Notes under the pieces: generated by a model
The model's database searches: none
What the model was told of the DNA's origin: nothing
Seen by the model: the letters and a program-made list of their open reading frames with translations, nothing else
Assembly: GCA_951813615.1 (NCBI GenBank)
Contig: OX638377.1
Coordinates: 5,739,739 to 5,803,738 of the forward strand
From: an uncultured Latescibacterota bacterium
GTDB taxonomy: Bacteria; Latescibacterota; UBA2968; UBA8231
DNA length: 64,000 nucleotides
Reading direction: 5' to 3'
Shown here: piece after piece, positions 60,570 through 64,000 of the stretch
How positions within the stretch are numbered: the stretch's first letter is position 1
Layout: every line of letters begins with the position of its first letter
Translations under genes and position numbers: made by a program

Positions 60570-61748
60570 TTGCACACACCCCTGTTGGACATCGCACCCA
60601 CTGATCTGGTGGACATTGCAGTCGTCGCGTTGCTGCTTTGGGGTCTAGTGGTTTGGACCCGCCGAGCGCGAATGGCCCTGCTCGGTTTGGCTTTTTTGGG
60701 CGTCTTCTACCACCTGATAGCGCAGCAATTCAAGTTGCAGCTAACAACTTGGATCCTCCAAGGCTTTTTCGCGGCGCTAGTGGTGGTGTTAGTGGTGGTG
60801 TTCCAGGATGATTTGCGCCGGCTCTTTGAGCAGATCGCCACGCTCAGTCTGCGCCGCAAGGCTCCGCGCCCAGATCCCTCCTGTTTGGGAACGCTGACTA
60901 GGGGATTGTACCAGTTAGCCGCAAAAAGATGCGGGGCCTTGGTAGTCCTACCGGGACGCGAATCGATAGAGCGGCATTTTTTGCAGCATGGGGTCCCTTT
61001 GGACGCGGAGATCAGCGAAGAACTTCTCGACAGCCTTTTCGACCCCGGTTCGGCTGGGCACGACGGCGCACTAGTGATGCAGAATAACAGGGTCAAGGAG
61101 TTTGGGGTGCATTTGCCGCTTTCCGAGAATAGGGACGAACTGAAGGGAGGCGGTACGCGGCACGCTGCTGCGCTGGGCCTAGCCGAACGCAGCGATGCTC
61201 TGTGTCTGGTGGTCTCAGAGGAGCGCGGTACCATCGGAATTGCCGCGCGGGGGGAACTTGAGATTATGGGCGATCGTACCGCACCTATCAGACCAGGAGA
61301 CTTGACGGACAAAATCCAAGAGCACTTGCGGCAGACAGGGACCGAGGTGAAGGAGCGCCGAATCGAGTGGCGTTTGGTGGGGCGGCGCTTGGTGGAAGGT
61401 CTTTTGTCCTTTGCCTTGGCCTTGGGTGCGTGGCTGGTCTTCGTGCCGGTCGAGAAGGCGGTCCTCCAAGTGCGCGTAGACGTGGAGAAAGTGCCCGAAG
61501 GATATGCGCTAATGGACATCGATCCCGAAGTAGTAGAGATCGCAGTGGCCGGACCGCGGCGGGCCATGTTGTTGGCGAGCGCTGCGGATTTCCAAATCGT
61601 CATTGATGCCGATCTCGTCAGGTTGCAGCGGAGGACCTTTGAGGTGTCCGCCCAGTCCGTGCGCCATGCGACCGGGTTGGAGATCAAAAGCATCAAGCCA
61701 GAGAAGGTGAAACTAACCGTGCAGAAAACGCGAGGAGGAGCGCGATGA
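60570..61748 (+). CDS. Diadenylate cyclase CdaA fused to a YbbR domain
   Basis: A 392-residue protein. Three N-terminal membrane helices (to about 77) are as in CdaA/DacA. The DAC domain has HDGALVMQNN (DGA at 165-167) and GGGTRHAAALGLAE, where the RHR motif reads RHA (197-199), then VVSEERGTIGI. A further membrane helix (about 275-292) leads to one YbbR domain (about 297-388). CdaR/YbbR is normally a separate regulator of CdaA. Start is TTG at 60570, uncertain. It makes c-di-AMP if active. Confidence 0.85.
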   Translation: MHTPLLDIAPTDLVDIAVVALLLWGLVVWTRRARMALLGLAFLGVFYHLIAQQFKLQLTTWILQGFFAALVVVLVVVFQDDLRRLFEQIATLSLRRKAPRPDPSCLGTLTRGLYQLAAKRCGALVVLPGRESIERHFLQHGVPLDAEISEELLDSLFDPGSAGHDGALVMQNNRVKEFGVHLPLSENRDELKGGGTRHAAALGLAERSDALCLVVSEERGTIGIAARGELEIMGDRTAPIRPGDLTDKIQEHLRQTGTEVKERRIEWRLVGRRLVEGLLSFALALGAWLVFVPVEKAVLQVRVDVEKVPEGYALMDIDPEVVEIAVAGPRRAMLLASAADFQIVIDADLVRLQRRTFEVSAQSVRHATGLEIKSIKPEKVKLTVQKTRGGAR

Positions 61749-61770
61749 AAATCGCTGTGAGAGGTACGGC

Positions 61771-62505
61771 ATGGAACTGAGCGAGCAACAGATCGCGTTT
61801 TTTAAGCAACAGGGGTATTTAATTCTGGAAAACTTCATCGCGCCGGAGCAGCTGGCCGCTTGGCGCGGGCAGTTCTGGAATCACGCAGGGGCCGATCCCC
61901 AAGACCCGGCGAGTTGGCCCGCTAGCTATGTGATCGACGGGTTTGCGGTTGAACCGGCCTTTGGGCAGCTTCCGCAGATGCGGGAAGTGGTCGAGGCAAT
62001 GGGCGGCGGGCAGTTTAGCGGCGGCGGCGGGTCCATGCTGGTGCAGTGGCCGCGCTCGGGGGAAGCGTGGGACTGGCCGGCCCAAGGGCATATCGACGGC
62101 TACGGGCCGGGGGGCTGGAGTGGCGGTTTTATGCTGGGGGCCACCGCCTATCTCGACGATGTGGAGGAAAACGGCGGGGCCTTTATTTACTGGCCGCAGA
62201 GCCATCTGCCGACCCACGCGTACTTCCGCGAGCATCCCGCCCATATCGACGGCAGTTTCCGCGACCGCAACGATTGGGAGCCGCGCCAATGGGGGTTGTT
62301 TTCAGACCGCTCGCCCCACGGGCCAGAGCAATTTGTGGCGCGAGCCGGGGACGTGATTTTCTGGCACTGCTTTCTGTGCCACACCGGCTCGGTCAACATC
62401 CGTTCCAAGCCGCGGCTGGGGCTTTTCGCCCGCTGGCACTACGCCGAGCGCGAGACTATGCGCTATGACGTGCCGGAGGACCTGTGGAAGTATTGGACGA
62501 TATAG
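61771..62505 (+). CDS. Phytanoyl-CoA dioxygenase (PhyH) family oxygenase
   Basis: A 244-residue oxygenase with QGHIDGYGPGGWSGGFM (HxD) and VIFWHCFLCHTGSVNIRSKP (distal His and Arg). MELSEQQIAFFKQQGYLILE is the common N-terminal helix of this family. The start ATG at 61771 is 22 bases after the CdaA-YbbR gene, so they probably share a transcript. It is the third PhyH-type gene in the window. Substrate unknown. Confidence 0.9.
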   Translation: MELSEQQIAFFKQQGYLILENFIAPEQLAAWRGQFWNHAGADPQDPASWPASYVIDGFAVEPAFGQLPQMREVVEAMGGGQFSGGGGSMLVQWPRSGEAWDWPAQGHIDGYGPGGWSGGFMLGATAYLDDVEENGGAFIYWPQSHLPTHAYFREHPAHIDGSFRDRNDWEPRQWGLFSDRSPHGPEQFVARAGDVIFWHCFLCHTGSVNIRSKPRLGLFARWHYAERETMRYDVPEDLWKYWTI

Positions 62506-62620
62506 AAGCCCTGCTGTAGAGCCGCTCGGCCACCCGTGAAATTTGCCCGTTTCGGCAAAATCGTCTAATTTTTGTAACACTTTATCCGTCTCCATTCACC
62601 TTTCACCCTCGGGAGTTACA

Positions 62621-62866
62621 ATGGCCAAGTCGATGTTTTCTCGGGAAGTCGCCCTCAAGCTGGAAGGCGAAATCAACGCTTTTCAAGCCTGTCGCAGCCT
62701 GTCGCAACGCGCACGAGACATTAACATAGAGCGCAAAATGAGAGAAACCGGAGGCGAATTTTCCGAGGAAGATCAGCCCAATTCGTCGGCCAGTGCCATG
62801 CTGGATTTCGCCGAGGGGCGCATCGTCTTCGTACCGGAAGAGGATGGGGACTCCGACGAGGTCTGA
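62621..62866 (+). CDS. Small protein, possible divergent RNA polymerase omega-like
   Basis: An 81-residue protein starting at ATG 62621 behind GGGAG. It has NAFQACRSLSQRARDINIER and, near the end, ASAMLDFAEGRIVFVPEEDG. That order (Asn-aromatic, RAR, then AEGxI) resembles omega subunits, which read NRFE...ARRARQL and AxREIAEGxI. The similarity is weak and I would not assign rpoZ. The acidic tail (EEDGDSDEV) is unlike E. coli omega. Confidence 0.6.
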   Translation: MAKSMFSREVALKLEGEINAFQACRSLSQRARDINIERKMRETGGEFSEEDQPNSSASAMLDFAEGRIVFVPEEDGDSDEV

Positions 62867-63112
62867 ATCGCCCGCGCCCGTCGCTAGCGACAGCCTATCT
62901 ACCTCGTGGGCCTGCCTTCGCTGCCGTCTCCAAACAACAAGCTAACACATAGCCGTCGCGCGCTGTCGGTCGCGTACCTGTGCTGACTGAGAGGGGACGG
63001 GGTCGCCTGCTCGGCGAGTTCTGCGTGTTCTGCCCTCGGTGCATAGTGCTTTCACCCTCTGCCACAGCGCAAAAAAGGCGCTCCCACCAAAACGCCCTGT
63101 AAAGGAGGCGTC

Positions 63113-64000
63113 ATGGGCCTCGAAAAAAACTGCTGTCCCCGCCGCCGCTGGGGCAAGACCGAGCTTTCCATACCAGTAATTCCATTCGGGACTCAGGGCT
63201 TTGGCGGCCACTTCGGGCCAGTTGACGACGAAGAGGCCGTGGCCCTGATGCGCCGGGCCGTCGATTTGGGCGTCAATCACTTCGACTGCGCCCGTTGCTA
63301 CGGCGACTCGCTGCGCAAGTTAGGTCGCGCGATCAAGGAAGGCGTCATCGCCCGCCGCGAGATCATCATCAGCGGGCGCGTATGCTGCCACAGCGCGGCT
63401 GCATGGGGCGGCTATGGCGAGGGACGACCCGACTACTCGGCTACGCGAGTCTTGGCCGACGCCGAAGACCAGCTAGCAATTTTGGGGATCGAGAAATTCG
63501 ACGTGCTCTTCCTCCACGATCCGCCCGAGATCGAACCGACCCTTGAGGCGGGCGGTGCGCTCGAAGGGCTGGAACAGGTGCGCCAGCAGGGTGCCGTGGA
63601 TTTCATCGGCTATGGCATGAACCCCCACGACTTTCACCTCGCGCACATTGCGTCGGGCCGCACTGACGCGCTGCTGTGCTTCAGCGACTACAATTTGCTC
63701 CGGCAGAGCGCGACCGACGCCATCCTGCCAGCGGCCGCGGCTGCTGACCTCGGAGTACTCAACGGCTGGTCGATTATGCGCGGCTGGCTGACGGGCGTGC
63801 CCGTAGAGCGCTTTATACCGCGCGACAAATGGGGCGAAGATCAGCACCGGGCCGAGGCCATGCGCTTGTGGTGCAGCGAGCAGGGCATCGACATGCTCGC
63901 GCTGACGTTGCAATTTTGCTTGCGCGAGGAACGGATCCACGGCAACCCAATCGGCTCGCTGAACATCGAACAGCTAGAAAAAAACGTCGCGGCCGCCATG
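63113..64000 (+). CDS. Aldo/keto reductase family protein (C-terminus cut by window edge)
   Basis: At least 296 residues, open at the end. ATG at 63113 follows an excellent AAAGGAGG site. Barrel phrases RRWGKTELSIPVIPFGTQGF, VNHFDCARCYGDSLRKLG (Asp and catalytic Tyr), FDVLFLHDPPEIEP (His) are typical. The position of the usual catalytic Lys reads Arg (IIISGRVCC). The gap 62867-63112 before it holds nothing I could identify apart from this ribosome site. Confidence 0.85.
   Translation, partial: MGLEKNCCPRRRWGKTELSIPVIPFGTQGFGGHFGPVDDEEAVALMRRAVDLGVNHFDCARCYGDSLRKLGRAIKEGVIARREIIISGRVCCHSAAAWGGYGEGRPDYSATRVLADAEDQLAILGIEKFDVLFLHDPPEIEPTLEAGGALEGLEQVRQQGAVDFIGYGMNPHDFHLAHIASGRTDALLCFSDYNLLRQSATDAILPAAAAADLGVLNGWSIMRGWLTGVPVERFIPRDKWGEDQHRAEAMRLWCSEQGIDMLALTLQFCLREERIHGNPIGSLNIEQLEKNVAAAM

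Noticed and set aside
62539..62580. TTTGCC/GGCAAA stem followed by a T-rich stretch after the third PhyH gene
   Set aside because: Only 6 pairs and the T-run starts several bases later; too weak to call a terminator.
1..64000. CRISPR arrays, rRNA genes or insertion sequences
   Set aside because: No spaced repeats, rRNA motifs, transposase genes or terminal inverted repeats with target duplications were seen.

Overview
The window is about 60% GC, gene-dense, and carries roughly 60 protein genes and one tRNA. Its mix of families suggests a bacterium of the Latescibacterota / Poribacteria / Gemmatimonadota type rather than a proteobacterium or firmicute: secreted proteins ending in FlgD-Ig-like sorting domains, PorV/PorQ-like barrels, an S55 (SpoIVB-like) peptidase, several phytanoyl-CoA-dioxygenase-like enzymes, Gfo/Idh/MocA oxidoreductases, a DUF3500 protein and a short primary-type sigma factor. 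This placement comes from gene content only; there is no rRNA in the window. TTG and GTG starts and 4-base stop/start overlaps (ATGA, GTGA, TTGA) are common.

Layout. 1-11.4 kb, mostly minus strand: fmt (partial), yajC, tgt, a divergent polysaccharide deacetylase, two related lipoproteins, an M50 protease, two PorV/PorQ-like barrels coupled to a FlgD-Ig beta-propeller, a PHP phosphoesterase and a sigma-70 factor. One HEAT-repeat/zinc protein lies on the plus strand. 11.6-14.7 kb: rhamnulokinase behind two small unknown genes, then purC with a clear promoter. 14.7-15.2 kb: a small plus-strand lipoprotein and a bidirectional terminator. 15.3-27.8 kb: a very long minus-strand array running S55 peptidase, beta-propeller, ribD, ribE, ribBA, ribH, nusB, secA, GT2 glycosyltransferase. 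28-33 kb: an oxidoreductase, a TMTC-like TPR membrane protein, a HAD phosphatase and a 6-phosphogluconolactonase-like protein. 33.4-37.9 kb: two large secreted proteins. 37.9-41.5 kb: a minus-strand group of Gfo/Idh/MocA, CuyA/D-cysteine-desulfhydrase-like enzyme, TauE/SafE exporter and PhyH-like oxygenase, which could handle a sulfonate. 41.6-47.2 kb, plus strand: bicupin, HigBA-type toxin-antitoxin with a perfect palindromic operator, DUF3500, GH13-like enzyme, TIM-barrel isomerase. 47.2-53 kb, minus: HAD protein, HrpA helicase, amidohydrolase. 53.1-56.6 kb, plus: NfeD (long), NfeD (short), FloA, a coiled-coil protein, tRNA-Leu(CAA). 56.6-57.9 kb: a tiny internally duplicated membrane protein and a RES/Xre toxin-antitoxin pair. 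58-64 kb, plus: a large unknown protein, two PhyH enzymes, a diadenylate cyclase fused to a YbbR domain, a small possible omega-like protein and a truncated aldo/keto reductase.

The points most worth a second look are the DHBP-synthase half of RibBA, which lacks most of its catalytic residues although it sits in the rib operon; the CdaA-YbbR fusion with an altered RHR motif; the CuyA/TauE-like pair; the PorV/FlgD-Ig coupling; the unannotated 52-residue duplicated membrane protein; and the palindromic control sites at the toxin-antitoxin and purC promoters. All statements rest on reading the sequence and recalled family knowledge; no searches were run.
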